DNA of 64,000 nt, taken from positions 153,726 through 217,725 of the forward strand of contig JAANYP010002046.1 in NCBI GenBank assembly GCA_020465985.1. Direction: 5' to 3'. Made by a program: the position numbers and the translations under genes. The stretch is from Centrapalus pauciflorus. Taxonomy: Eukaryota > Streptophyta > Magnoliopsida > Asterales > Asteraceae. Below the pieces are notes generated by a model. It had not been told where the DNA came from. It did not search any database and was given only the letters and a program-made list of their open reading frames with translations. Positions 21,506-33,100 of this stretch are shown here, piece by piece; position 1 is the first letter of the stretch, and each line of letters starts with the position of its first letter.

Positions 21506-24500
21506 TTAGCTCGTGTTCTCCATTTCTTGAGTATTTGAGAACAGGTGAGGATATTTTTCCCGGAACTGATCTTCGTGTTCCCACGTAAACTCAGGACCTC
21601 GCTTAGAGTTCCATCTGACTTTTATTATCGGGATCCGGTTGTGCTTGAGTTTCTTGACTTCTTGGTCCATTATTTCTACGGGTTGTTCAATGAAGTTCAA
21701 CTTATCGTCTAACTCCAGCTCGTCCATGGGAATAACGAGTGATTCATCAGCCAGACACTTCTTAAGATTGGACACGTGGAAGGTATTATGAACGTTATTA
21801 AGCTCTGGGGGCAGGTCGAGTCGGTAAGCTACTGGGCCAATTCTTTTGGTGATCTTGAATGGTCCGATATAACGAGGATTGAGTTTTCCTCGTTTCCCAA
21901 AACGGATTACGCCCTTCCAAGGCGAGACTTTTAACATTACTTGATCTCCCTCTTGGAACTCCAAATCCTTCCGTCGAATGTCTGCATAACTTTTCTGCCG
22001 ATCCCGCGCGATTTTTAACCGGTTACGAATCTGGGCTATCTTTTCTGTAGTCTCCTGGATGATTTCCGGTCCAGTAATCTGACTATCTCCTACTTCAGCC
22101 CAACAAAGAGGTGATCGACACTTTCGACCGTAGAGTGCCTCGAATGGGGCGGTCTTAATGCTTGAGTGATAGCTGTTGTTATAGGAAAACTCGACTAATG
22201 GCAGGTGTCTGTCCCAACTTTTGCCAAAATCGATGACACATGCCCTTAACATGTCTTCCAGCGTCTGAATCGTCCTTTCACTCTGACCATCCGTTTGTGG
22301 GTGATAGGCTGTGCTCATATCTAGGCGTGTACCCAGTGCTTCTTGCAATGACTGCCAAAATCTTGATGTGAACCGGCTGTCCCTGTCTGATATAATTGAT
22401 ACTGGCACTCCATGCCTTGAGACGACTTCTTTAAGATAGATTCGTGTTAACTTATCCATCTTATCAGTCTCCTTAATGGGCAGGAAATGTGCGGTTTTGG
22501 TAAGCCGATCCACAATCACCCAAATAGTGTCATAACCTCCAGACGTCTTTGGCAACTTGGTGATGAAATCCATGGTGATGTTTTCCCACTTCCACTGGGG
22601 TATTTCTGGTTGAACTAGCAATCCTGATGGTTTTTGGTGCTCAGCTTTAACCTTCAAACATGTTAAGCACTTGCTGACGTAGGTAGCAATGTCAGCCTTC
22701 ATATTTGGCCACCAGTACATTCCTTTCAAGTCGTGATACATTTTATCTGACCCTGGATGGATAGAATATCTTGTCTTATGCCCTTCATCCATGACCAGCT
22801 TCCTTACTCCTCCGAGTTTTGGTAGCCAAATTCTGCCCATGAAGTATCGACATCCATCTGGCTTAATTTCAAACTGCTTATCCATACCTCTCAAGGCTTC
22901 ATCCAGTAGATTACCCTCCTTGACTGCTTCTTCTTGTGCCTTGCGGACTTGAGAGTTTAGGTTTGACTGTATAGTCATGACCAAAGCTCGGACTCTCAAG
23001 GGTTTAACCCGTTCCTTTCGGCTCAGGGCATCAGCTACGACATTCGCCTTCCCCGGATGATAACGAATTTCGCAGTCATAGTCACTAAGTAGTTCAACCC
23101 AACGACGTTGCCTCATGTTTAACTCTTTCTGGTTCAGAATATGCTGAAGGCTCTTATGGTCTGTGAATACTGTGCATTTAGTTCCATACAGGTAGTGCCT
23201 CCATATTTTGAGAGCAAACACCACTGCTCCAAGCTCCAAGTCATGAGTCGTATAATTCACCTCGTGAATTTTGAGCTGCCGTGATGCGTAAGCAATGACT
23301 CTATCCCTTTGCATGAGCACACAACCTAATCCATTGTGTGAGGCATCACAGTAGACCACAAAATTTTCAGTCCCTTCAGGTAAGGACAGTATTGGTGCAC
23401 TACACAACCTTTGCTTTAACTGCTGAAACGCCTTTTCTTGCTCTTCACCCCAGATATACTTCACATCCTTTCGAGTCAATTCCGTTAAGGAACCCGCTAT
23501 CTTTGAGAAGTTTTCGATAAATCGCCTATAATAACCGGCAAGTCCTAGAAATTGGCGGATTTTCGTGGGGGTTCTAGGAGTCGCCCAGTTCTTTATGGCC
23601 TCGATTTTTGATGGATCAACTTGGATTCCCTGGCTGTTGATCACATGCCCAAGGAATTTTACTTCTCGCAACCAAAATTCACACTTTGAAAATTTGGTGT
23701 ATAGCTGCTCTTTCTCTAACAACTCCAAGATCAACTTGAGGTGTTGTTCATGTTCCTCCTTATTTTTGGAATAGATGAGAATATCATCTATGAACACTAT
23801 TACAAATTTGTCCAGATACGGTTTACACACACGATTCATGAGGTCCATGATTACGGCTGGTGCGTTAGTCAAACCGAATGGCATTACCTGGAATTCGTAA
23901 TGTCCATAACGAGTTCTGAATGCTGTCTTGGGTATGTCTTCTTCCCGAACCTTTACTTGATGATAACCGGATCGCAGATCAATCTTAGAGTAGAAACTAG
24001 ATCCTTGCAGTTGGTCAAACAGGTCATCAATTCTGGGGAGAGGGTAGCGGTTCTTTACCGTTAACTTGTTTAGCTCTCGGTAGTCTATGCACATTCTGAA
24101 GGATCCGTCTTTCTTTTTCACGAACAAGACCGGAGCTCCCCAAGGTGAGGAACTTGGTCGAATGAATCCTTTATCCATCAACTCTTGTAATTGATTGGAT
24201 AGCTCTTGCATCTCAGAAGGGGCGAGTCTATATGGGGCTCTTGCGATCGGTGCAGCTCCCGGCACCAAATCGATTTGGAACTCTACTTGTCTAGTTGGCG
24301 GAAGTCCAGGCAAATCTTCCGGGAAGACCTTCGGATAGTCACAAACCACTGGAATATCCTCAAGTCGCTTCTCCTCCGCCTCTTTTTCTACAATTTGCAC
24401 CAGTACTGCATGACAACCTCTCCTAAGGCACTTTAATGTTCTTAGGCCGGATATGACATTCAACTGTCGGTTCTTTCTTTCTCCTTGGACTGTTAGGAAC

Positions 24501-25936
24501 TTCTTCTTGTGGAGTGGTATCCGTACCACTTTCTTACCACACAAAATCTCGGCATGATTGTGTGACAACCAATCCATACCAACTACTACGTCGAAACTTC
24601 CGAGTTCTATAGGCATCAAGTCTATTTTAAAGGGATGATCTGCCAGCTTCAGTGTGCATTCCTTAATGATACTACTTGCCTCTATTATTTTACCGTCAGC
24701 CAGTTCTATAGTATAAGAGTTGTCTAAGGGAAAAGGAGCGGCATTCAATTGCTTACTAAACTTATCAGATATAAAGCTCCTATCAGCCCCAGTATCAAAG
24801 AGTACGTAAGCATAAATGTCGTTTAATAAAAACGTACCTGATACCACGTGGGGATCTTGACGAGCGTCACCTGCTCCCAACACAAAAGCTCTCCCCTGAG
24901 CTCCTCCACCATTCCTCAGTTTCGGGCACTCACTCTTGAAGTGCCCAGTAACTCCACATACAAAGCAGCCTTTTTGATTGCTACCACTGGTTCCCGGGGC
25001 TCCTGTCTTACAGTCCTTGGCCATATGCCCCAAACGTTTGCATTTCTCACAGTGGGTTGGACAGGGACCCTGGTTGTGATGGAAGGTGCATTTAGTGCAG
25101 AAAGGCTTGGTACCGGTATAACCTCTTCTTGGCTCAGTTCCAGCTGCGTAAGCCTTAATGGTCTCGGGCTTTTTGGATTGTGAACCCGCATTCTTCCCCG
25201 TCTTGTCTTCCCACTTTCTTTTGTTCTCCCCGGCCTTGGCTTCATTCCTCCGGGCTACTTGGTCCATAAGATTATTGGCCATCCTGATGGCATCCTGCAG
25301 GGTGGATGGGTTTGAGGCAGTCACGTTACCTTGAATTTGAGGAGCGAGTCCCCAAATGTAACGTTCAATCTTTTTGTACTCCGGGGTCACCATTTGAGGA
25401 CACAGGATACTTAGCTCGTGAAATCGGTTGGTATATCCTGCAACGTCCGAACCCTTCATTGACAGGTTCCAGAACTCCGATTCCATTTTCTGGAGTTCGT
25501 TCCTCAGACAGTACTCGTCCGTCATCATTTGCTTTAACGCGGACCATGTGAGCTGGTAGGCTTCATCGATACTTACAGACTGGACATAGGAATTCCACCA
25601 AGTGAGGGCGCTATCATGTAGAGTGTGAGTAGCAAACTTCACCTTATCTCCCTCAGCACATCTGCTGACGCGAAAGACCGATTCTAACTTCTCAAACCAT
25701 CGTATCAATCCAACGGCTCCTTCAGTTCCGTTGAAATACCGGGGTTTGCAACTTAAAAACCCTTTAATTCCACAACCCTTTGCATGGATTTCCGTTCCTC
25801 CCGTGGTGCGGCTAGCACCACCATCTTCATTTGCTGAGTTATTCCTATTTGCCTCATACGTGGCTATAGCGGCAGCCACTCTTTGTGCGACTAGCTCTTC
25901 AATGTCAGCAGCGCTCATTGCTCGTTTTGGCGGCAT
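21506..25936 (-). CDS. Gag-Pol polyprotein of chromovirus G
   Basis: A single uninterrupted ORF of 1476 codons from MPPKRAM encodes all core functions. In order: capsid region (about residues 65-225, with WFEKLESVFRVSRC and WWNSYV); two zinc knuckles, CEKCKRLGHMAKDC (about 294) and CFVCGVTGHFKSEC (about 322); aspartic protease with DTGADRSF (about 379); RT with the FIDD catalytic box (about 713); RNase H with YCDAS (about 857); integrase zinc finger (about 1040-1090), first catalytic Asp in TMDF (about 1120), SDRDSRF (about 1182) and Glu in SERTIQ (about 1218); and a C-terminal chromodomain with IPIIKVRWNSK and TWEHE (about 1425-1470). All catalytic residues I can check are present. No stop separates gag from pol. 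Chromodomains of this group are thought to direct insertion to particular chromatin. Confidence 0.96.
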   Translation of the reverse strand: MPPKRAMSAADIEELVAQRVAAAIATYEANRNNSANEDGGASRTTGGTEIHAKGCGIKGFLSCKPRYFNGTEGAVGLIRWFEKLESVFRVSRCAEGDKVKFATHTLHDSALTWWNSYVQSVSIDEAYQLTWSALKQMMTDEYCLRNELQKMESEFWNLSMKGSDVAGYTNRFHELSILCPQMVTPEYKKIERYIWGLAPQIQGNVTASNPSTLQDAIRMANNLMDQVARRNEAKAGENKRKWEDKTGKNAGSQSKKPETIKAYAAGTEPRRGYTGTKPFCTKCTFHHNQGPCPTHCEKCKRLGHMAKDCKTGAPGTSGSNQKGCFVCGVTGHFKSECPKLRNGGGAQGRAFVLGAGDARQDPHVVSGTFLLNDIYAYVLFDTGADRSFISDKFSKQLNAAPFPLDNSYTIELADGKIIEASSIIKECTLKLADHPFKIDLMPIELGSFDVVVGMDWLSHNHAEILCGKKVVRIPLHKKKFLTVQGERKNRQLNVISGLRTLKCLRRGCHAVLVQIVEKEAEEKRLEDIPVVCDYPKVFPEDLPGLPPTRQVEFQIDLVPGAAPIARAPYRLAPSEMQELSNQLQELMDKGFIRPSSSPWGAPVLFVKKKDGSFRMCIDYRELNKLTVKNRYPLPRIDDLFDQLQGSSFYSKIDLRSGYHQVKVREEDIPKTAFRTRYGHYEFQVMPFGLTNAPAVIMDLMNRVCKPYLDKFVIVFIDDILIYSKNKEEHEQHLKLILELLEKEQLYTKFSKCEFWLREVKFLGHVINSQGIQVDPSKIEAIKNWATPRTPTKIRQFLGLAGYYRRFIENFSKIAGSLTELTRKDVKYIWGEEQEKAFQQLKQRLCSAPILSLPEGTENFVVYCDASHNGLGCVLMQRDRVIAYASRQLKIHEVNYTTHDLELGAVVFALKIWRHYLYGTKCTVFTDHKSLQHILNQKELNMRQRRWVELLSDYDCEIRYHPGKANVVADALSRKERVKPLRVRALVMTIQSNLNSQVRKAQEEAVKEGNLLDEALRGMDKQFEIKPDGCRYFMGRIWLPKLGGVRKLVMDEGHKTRYSIHPGSDKMYHDLKGMYWWPNMKADIATYVSKCLTCLKVKAEHQKPSGLLVQPEIPQWKWENITMDFITKLPKTSGGYDTIWVIVDRLTKTAHFLPIKETDKMDKLTRIYLKEVVSRHGVPVSIISDRDSRFTSRFWQSLQEALGTRLDMSTAYHPQTDGQSERTIQTLEDMLRACVIDFGKSWDRHLPLVEFSYNNSYHSSIKTAPFEALYGRKCRSPLCWAEVGDSQITGPEIIQETTEKIAQIRNRLKIARDRQKSYADIRRKDLEFQEGDQVMLKVSPWKGVIRFGKRGKLNPRYIGPFKITKRIGPVAYRLDLPPELNNVHNTFHVSNLKKCLADESLVIPMDELELDDKLNFIEQPVEIMDQEVKKLKHNRIPIIKVRWNSKRGPEFTWEHEDQFREKYPHLFSNTQEMENTS

Positions 25937-26169
25937 TATCTTAAAATTTTAAAGAAAAAGCATAGTGTAAGAAGTTGAATCTTAAAGAGATAAATTTCCC
26001 TCAAAGCACAATACTATAATCATCAAACACAGTTTCATAAATAACTTGCAGTTTTCATTCATTAATCATTCGAAATTTCCTTACATTAGGGGCGGGTTAT
26101 TACCCGAAAATCTTATCTTATGCTATTACATGATATTTTCCTACCATTACAAAGATAGATAGATGTGCA
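25937..26169 (-). other. Spacer between the accessory ORF and gag-pol of G
   Basis: 233 non-coding bases, AT-rich near the gag start. How gag-pol is translated downstream of the first ORF (splicing, reinitiation or a subgenomic RNA) cannot be told from sequence alone. Confidence 0.5.
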
Positions 26170-26967
26170 CTAAGTGTGGGAGTGATCGGGGGTCTCTCCC
26201 TTTTCCATTGCGTTGAGGCGCTGAGTCAGCTCCTCGATCCGGGCTTGGCTCTCGGCTAGTTGCTGCCGGAGCTCATTCAGTCCGTCCTGCTGTATAGCAA
26301 GGGCGTGCTGGTTGGCCCAATATATGTTGGAGTTTTGCAACTCCTCCCGCTCTAAACGAGCGGTCATCTCCCCGATATCCAGGTTAAGTGACCGGATCTG
26401 GTGGTCATGCCTGGTAGACCTTGCGATCAAAAGTGGTATGGTCTGATCGGCGGGCTCTTGAGTGAGCGATGAGACAGGTGCGGAGGATGGTCCTCCGATC
26501 TCGAAGTTTGGAGGAACTCCCTCCATCTGCCTCCATTCGCGGAGGGTCTCCGGTATCCAAGTCCATCTTCTGGCGTCTACCCGTCGGTGTGGTGTCGGGG
26601 GATTGGGTTGGGGAGTCGGAACAGGAATAGACTCCCTTCTTGGTATGTTTACCCGTTTCCGGGGTGTGTACAACATCTTTGGGCCGTTAGGATAAGGCCT
26701 ATACGGCTTATAGGATGGTTCGGCCGGGTGATACGGGACGCGAGCAGGGGCCGTCGGTGGTGAAGGATCCTCTTCCTCCATCGGTTCTTCCTCCATGGGT
26801 TCTTCCTCGGATTCCTCCATCGGGTCCTCGTCCTCCGAGGGGTCTTCCTCCTCGGTCGGGTCCTCCTCAGAAAATACTTCCGGATTGCATGGGCTAGTAG
26901 GGGTATACTCCTCTTCTGAGTCGGACAAGATGATTATCTCTTGGTGGGACATGTTTTCTGCTATCAA
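26170..26967 (-). CDS. Accessory acidic/coiled-coil ORF upstream of gag in G
   Basis: A 265-codon intact ORF lies between the PBS and gag-pol on the same strand, 233 bases upstream of the gag start. The N-terminal third is strongly acidic (IIILSDSEEEY, then repeated EEDP/EEP/MEE blocks). A proline-rich middle (PAEPSYKPYRPYPNGPK) and a basic patch with RKRVNIPRRE follow. The C-terminal third, about residues 190-255, looks like a coiled coil (LNELRQQLAESQARIEELTQRL). It has no recognisable enzyme domain. From memory, similar acidic ORFs precede gag in many Asteraceae gypsy elements; their role is unknown to me. A second Met at residue 6 (MSHQ) could be the true start. Confidence 0.75.
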   Translation of the reverse strand: MIAENMSHQEIIILSDSEEEYTPTSPCNPEVFSEEDPTEEEDPSEDEDPMEESEEEPMEEEPMEEEDPSPPTAPARVPYHPAEPSYKPYRPYPNGPKMLYTPRKRVNIPRRESIPVPTPQPNPPTPHRRVDARRWTWIPETLREWRQMEGVPPNFEIGGPSSAPVSSLTQEPADQTIPLLIARSTRHDHQIRSLNLDIGEMTARLEREELQNSNIYWANQHALAIQQDGLNELRQQLAESQARIEELTQRLNAMEKGETPDHSHT

Positions 26968-27080
26968 GGTCCATGCATAGTCTTTCAGTTAGTTACAAGT
27001 TACAAAATATTTCTAAAATCAGTATATCTTATGTACAGTTATAGTCTAGGGTACTAATGCAACCTAGTTCACTATAACTA
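26968..27080 (-). other. Leader of element G
   Basis: Short untranslated stretch between the PBS and the accessory ORF. I see no motif clusters like those in the copia leaders. Confidence 0.6.
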
Positions 27081-27094
27081 TGGCTCTGATACCA
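27081..27094 (-). other. Primer binding site of element G
   Basis: The minus strand reads TGGTATCAGAGCCA, complementary to initiator methionine tRNA, three bases from the end of the 5' LTR. Confidence 0.9.
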
Positions 27095-27097
27095 ATC

Positions 27098-29521
27098 TGT
27101 CACACCCCGCTACCCCGGTTGGCAACGAAGCGTGACGTCGCGGAAGCGTGACCATAATCATAATGAACGACCACTATATGGACGTTTTCAAAAATACATC
27201 GATATAACCTTAAAAGGTAGAAACGTTTTACATAACCCGTAAATAATAAAGAGTAGTTCGCAAGGTACAGAGATTTGAATACATAATTAAATTATCCAAA
27301 ATAATGCAAATAAATCTCCGACGGTTTGAAAAAGAATGCGACTCCTTAAGTGCGGAAGCTTGAAAGTGGTTACTTCTGAAGGCATACTTGCCTTAATTAC
27401 CTGAAAATACATGCTAAAATACGTCAACAAAAAATTGTTGGTGAGCTCATAGGTTTACGCGAAAAGACCAGTTGTATGGACATTATCAGATGAGTTGAAT
27501 TTATAAAATCATAAATTCCGTGTATGTATTACATAAACCATCATGCAACCGAAGCTTAATTAGAATGAGTTTGCCCTGTGCAGTATTCCCATACGTAATA
27601 CCGTGTGTTGAATATATATGCACTCGCTGTTAGCCGAACCGAGCTAACACGAATGGGGGACATGACTCCCAATAGATCTATCCACAATATACTCGCGCTT
27701 ACAAATAAATGCAATTAACGGTTCATGATATAAGGGCTGATGGAATCCGAACATGTAATACATATAAGAAATAAACAGTTTTGATGTCCATATGAAAAAC
27801 AGTGCATGTATTTCCACCCCAATAGATAGTGAAAAATAGGGGCTATGAAGACTCACCGAACTTGTGATGGCAAAACGACGCGCAAAAATGCAAAAGTGCG
27901 TTGTTTGATGGGTGATGAAACTGGAGGTGTTTAACCGAGTCCTAAATGATGATAAGGACTTAATATCACTAATATATGATAATATGTATATTTATAGCTT
28001 TTTATGTCTTAAATCACCCAACATTACAAGTTTATAAATAAGATTTGCTTAAAACGTCAAGTTTATATATGTATAATTTTCCAGCTTTTTCGGAGGTTTT
28101 TCGGCCTACTTTGAGGCTGTTTTTGACCAAGCTCCAAAATGTTTTAGACTTTGGTTTTCTAGGACATTAAACTACTATATACAAAGGATTTTTAGAATCA
28201 AGAACGGCCATTTTTCGAGTTGTTTAGGTTGGTGAAAAATCTCGTTAAAAACGCTATGTTGGCCATTTTTGAGCTGTCAAACTTTCGGGTTCTCAAATAA
28301 TTTCTGGAGGTCTTAAACTTCAAAATAAATTATGAAAAATTGCAGATCTATAGTTAAGACATAGATCTAACTTTTTAGACAAGAATCAACTCATTTCGTT
28401 GGGTTATGATTTTTCAAAGTCGATACAAATATTCTGCCGAAATTCCGTAGTTTATAAATTTAAAACAACTTATGATTCTTGTTGTTTATTTAAAGACAAC
28501 TTGTTTAAAAGCCATAATAGTTATAAAAACACATATATATCACATGTTTTCATAATATTAACACTTTTATAATGTGTTCATATATTCATAAACACATTTA
28601 AAGAAACAACTTAAAAATAAAACTAGAAACTTATAAACTTGAGTTTTTATGAAACTTGTTGTTGTTGGTGATTATATATATTATGCAAGACTTATATAAA
28701 CATAAATATATGATGAAATAAGTTAGTATTTACTTACTTTGATGTATTTGGAGTATGAAATTGAGAAGAAGTTGGAACTCTTGCAAGATTTGAACCAAGA
28801 ACACTTGAAGTTCACCAAGAACACTTGAATTTCACCAAGAACACTTGAATGAAAATGTTTGTAGTGTGTGTGTGTGTGGGATCCGGTTTTGAGAGGAGAT
28901 AAAGAGATATTTTGGTGTGAAAATAATGAAAAGGAAGCCCTCTATTTATAGGCAAAGTCTTGGTCTTTCAAATGGAGGTGGAGTGTAAGATCATGTTGAA
29001 ATGAAAGGAGAATGGGGTGTGAAAGATTTGATTATGAAAGGTTATGGAGTTGGGAAATAAAAAATTGAAATCAAATCTTGGGTAGTACTACCCTATGACC
29101 AGATTTTTATGGATTATTTTCATGTATTTATATATATTTTTTTTGTATAAAAGTATTTAGAATGTATTCTTGTATTTCCCTTTTCTTGTAAATTCAAAAA
29201 TACTTTTGAATGCATTGTTTTAATGAATTGTTTTAGTCTTGCATAATTAATGTTAAGTAATTGTATTAGTGTATGATTAGTGTCACTAATCATAATTTAA
29301 TTATGTACTTAGTTGAATTAATCCCTCATATCGTAAATCGATCGGATTAATTGATTTTCCGATTCATCGCACTGATGAATTTGATTCTAATTGAGTTGAA
29401 TTTTCTAATAAACCTTGTTAATCACTTGATTAATTTCTAATGACCACTGATTAGACTATAATTGACTATTAAATGTAGACTAGGTCATTATTGCTAACCT
29501 GGTTTAGTGCCGGATGTTACA
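27098..29521 (-). repeat. 5' LTR of element G
   Basis: 2424 bp, almost identical to the copy at 19037-21472. The largest difference is a missing 12-base segment (atgaattagtta) near 28405. It ends TGTGACA next to the PBS. Promoter activity of this copy would drive the full-length element RNA leftwards. Confidence 0.95.
28943..28951 (-). promoter_or_regulatory. TATA box of the 5' LTR of G
   Basis: The minus strand reads TATAAATAG, followed by GC-richer sequence (agggcttcc), within the 5' LTR. The same box is present in the 3' LTR at 20892-20900. Confidence 0.6.
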
Positions 29522-29526
29522 GAACA
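29522..29526. other. Target-site duplication of G, right copy
   Basis: GAACA, matching 19032-19036. Joining the two flanks restores a continuous spacer of element B. Confidence 0.9.
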
Positions 29527-30122
29527 GGCTATGCGTGTTCTACACTTAGCCAATTTCTGAAAACTTGAACTGCCTGAGCGTATAACAAGTTTGAATACAT
29601 CAGCTTTCACTTCAAACCTCCAACCTGCTCACTCTCTCAATCTGTCACACAAGACATTGTCTTGTAACCTGATCAGCTATTGAACATAACATGTTCTTAC
29701 ATAGCTGCACAGGTTGAATGAACAGCATGAGGAATTACCAGTTTGTGATGAACCCTGCTCATCACAGGTTTGACCAACAGCTTAGAACATCAGTTTTAAT
29801 TACCTTTCTTCATAATTAAGTTACTTAATTTCTGTATTTATTTAAGTTAATTATCTATGGATAATGGGTGTTAACGTGTGTTAGTGACTATAAAGGTTGT
29901 AGTGGTCTGACAACCGTTCTGACATGGACAACCATTTCGTTTTCCGTTAAAAAACATTTCAAATCAACCGCCCAAACCATTCTCTCTCCTACCCACTCAC
30001 ATTCGAATACTGTAAATACCTCCTCTACTATTTCTTCTTCTTCTTCCTCTACTGCTACCATAACTCCCAAAGAAACCTAAATCGACTAAGTGTTCAACAC
30101 TCATCTCTCCACTACTCTAAAC
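29527..30122 (+). other. Spacer of element B between pol and the accessory ORF, after the gypsy insertion
   Basis: Non-coding continuation of the spacer interrupted at 19036. Short motifs of the type gaacag/ctgttc and cctgctc recur (for example gaacagcatg, catgttctt). Serine-rich low-complexity sequence (cttcttcttcttcctct) lies just upstream of the accessory ORF. The 70-codon ORF at 29868-30080 is low complexity and I do not call it. Confidence 0.6.
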
Positions 30123-33100
30123 ATGGCTCACCAAAACAACCATTTGCTTCCAGTATTCGTTGGTAAGGATATCGAGAAACGCCTTTCTGTTACCACGATG
30201 CTAACACTGAAACCCACAAACTACATTGCAAACCTAACCATTCGCAAAAACTATGTGGGGAGAGGTTATGAAAATATGGTGGAGTTTCTGAAGGTTCACC
30301 CTCTACGCTCTGCCATGACTGCATCTCCTGGTGTCCTGTACCAGGCGATGGTGTATAAATTTTGGTACACTTGTGCCTATGATCCAGCAACCAAAATCAT
30401 CAGGGGAACCATTCTCAATGGGACTCAGACCATTGAGATAACTACTGATCTCATCAGGGAAGTTCTTCATTTTCCTGTGGCTGAAACATATGACCAACCA
30501 CAGCCTGAAAATGATTAGATGAGAAATCTGCTACGCTTCTGTGGTGTAGCAAAACCCAAAGTTGGAGCCACGTTGTTCAGAAAGGATCTCTCACCAACCT
30601 ACAGCTTTCTATTTTCCTCTTTGGTAATGTGCTACAGCAGCAAAGTTGGTTCTTTTGACCAGCTCAGCCGTGATGAAATTCCAATAGTCCTACAGCTTGT
30701 AGATGGGACTACTCTGAACATGGCTCGTTGGATTTTTGTGAATTTGAGGAATCTGGTGCAGCAGGAAACACGTCCAGCTGCTGTTAGATACCCAAGGTTT
30801 CGAAGCCTCATATTCAAGCACATTTTTGGTGAGCATCTCTATAACTCTCAGCCTATGTTACTTACTCTTGCATTCCCAGTGACTGGGAATAGAGTTTTCT
30901 ACACCCCTGTTCATCCCAATGAACCTCCTCTCTCTACACCTATGAGAAGGTTGCTTGGCATGGTGGAAGGACCCTCTGCTGTGAGGGTGGATCCAGTGAT
31001 TGCTCCCAAAGAATAAACCAAAGCCAGACCCAAAGTTGTCAAAAGGGTCCTGGAATCGACTCAAGCTGAGCCTGTCCACAAGAAGGCTAAGACAGCTAAG
31101 TCAAAGTCTGCCCCATCAGCCTCTGTGCCTGAGGGGGAGCAGACTTCTCTCCCTGGTTCATCTGTTGAACCTGAAGCCTTCGTGGCTGGAGCCTCTGTGG
31201 CACTTGAGACTATGGAACATGTTAACCCCCCTATTTCTGACCCAGTCTCACCACCAGTCCAAACACAATTTCCTGCTACTTCTCCTCAATCCCCCACACT
31301 GTCACAATACTCCAGGAGAAAATCATTAGCTAGGAAGAAAGTACCTACCCAAACTAGCCCATCTGGCTCCTCTCAACAGGAGTCAGTTGACAAAGAATCA
31401 ACACATGCTACCTCTCCTATTTTGGGAGAAGGTCCAGCATCATTGGAGTAGGCTTCACTCCAACCTGAGTCCACCTAGAGTCAGCCTAGACCCTTTGGTT
31501 CCTCCCAACAGGAACCAGTTGTAGATATGGAGACTACCACATCAACTATCCTAGCCTCCCAACAGGCTGAGGGTATTGAAAAAGAGGAGTTCACTCCACT
31601 CCACACTGAGTCCATACAGTCTCCAGCTCATACTTCTCTAAGACAACCTGAGTCTGCACGAGGTACCAAACCTGCTGGACTAGACCAGCTTGAAACTTCT
31701 GCTCCTAGTGATGCAGCTGTTGTACACCCAACAGCTACTGAAGGACCAACCTTCCAAGCTGATGAACCACAGGGAACAGACCATCCCTCTGGTGAGGCTG
31801 CACCTCAAATGCAAATTCCATCAGCAGGTTTCGCCACTGCTGATGTTGAAATGCACATCCCATCTCCCCATGATGAGGCACCTATAAACCAAGGTGCTGC
31901 TGAGGGAACCACCCCAGGCTTTGATGAAGGTGTTGCAAAACAAGCAGCATCTGAAAGGCCACCAACTCATAACCCTTTTCCTGTTGAAGCAAATACAGCC
32001 ACTGCTGAACGATCCATTGACCTTTCCAAGCTGGGCCATCTTACTTATGCCCAGGCTATGGAACTTCTCATAAAAGTATCCCTACCTTCCCCCACACATC
32101 CTCAAACACCTGCCTCATCCTCATCCCATTCTCTTTCTTCATCATACACAATCAAAACAGTCCACCCATACTCCTCCATCCCCCAAAGATCTTCTTTTGA
32201 AGGATCAGCTATCACTGCTGACCAACAAAGTTTGTTCTTTGGAAAACTCCATGACCTCTCTACCATCCATCATCGCAGACTCTGTGTCTGCACATCTAAA
32301 AGGATTCTTTGATCTGTTCAAGAATTCCTTTCCAACCCCTCCTCAAGCTGATCAGTCCTCACAGCTGCTTGCACTCACTTCACAGCGACAAACTATATCC
32401 ACTACCCTCTCCAATACCTCTCCACTTAAAAGGACTCTGTGTCGTCCATGGCAGCTGTCCACTCTCCTAAACACTTGCACCACTACCCTTCCTTATACAT
32501 TGGCCAGCTTAAACACTCTCATAGTCTCTCTGTCTAATTCTGTGTCATCAAACCTTGATGATGTGCAAGATTCTCTTGAACTACATCTTGCACAGCTTCA
32601 AAGTTTGCTGTTCACAGCTTCTGACAGGGAAAATCTCTCTAAGCTGTCCTCCATTGCTGCTTCTCAATCAACCTCTCTTCAGACCTACCTCACCCAGCTT
32701 GCAGAGGTTAAGGAGAACCTGGATTTCTTAGTGCATAGCCTGGTTGGCCCCAAACCTGCTGGCAAAACTGCTGCTATGCCTGCTGAATTTGTTTCTCCAG
32801 GAAGACCACATGTTGAAGGCTATGTGCCATCTCCTTCGAAGGGGGAGAAGTTATCTGCCTAAAAGACCAAGTCTTAGGGGGAGAAATCTTCTTCTCCTTC
32901 TAAGGAGAAATCAGCATCTGTTGGTCAAGTAGCAGGTGTATCACGAACAGGTCCTACCGGTCCCACTGAGGATGTCTCCCATCAAACTGAAGCTACTCAG
33001 CCTATTCAGGGTGGATCTCCAAACCCTGCACAATCTAAGGGGGAGGAATCCATTCCTGAGGACAGGCCAAGTAGAAGGAGACATCTGATATTGGCACAAG

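Larger units (their letters stand above)
19037..29521 (-). mobile_element. Element G: complete Ty3/gypsy chromovirus (Tekay/Del-like) nested in B
   Basis: It has two long LTRs (19037-21472 and 27098-29521), PPT 21473-21484, PBS 27081-27094, an upstream acidic ORF and an intact gag-pol of 1476 codons with integrase after RT/RNase H (Ty3/gypsy order) and a C-terminal chromodomain. A GAACA duplication on both sides (19032-19036, 29522-29526) gives a clean 5-bp TSD. By eye the LTRs differ at only about 15 positions plus one 12-bp indel, so it is the youngest complete insertion in the window. All parts needed in cis look present. Confidence 0.95.

Noticed and set aside
19037..29521. Two 2.4-kb near-identical blocks considered as a segmental duplication or misassembly
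   Set aside because: PPT and PBS flank the inner sides, ends are TG...CA, and a 5-bp target duplication borders the whole. They are LTRs.
29868..30080. 70-codon serine/threonine-rich ORF before the accessory ORF of B
   Set aside because: Low-complexity cttctt sequence in the untranslated region; no support as a separate gene.
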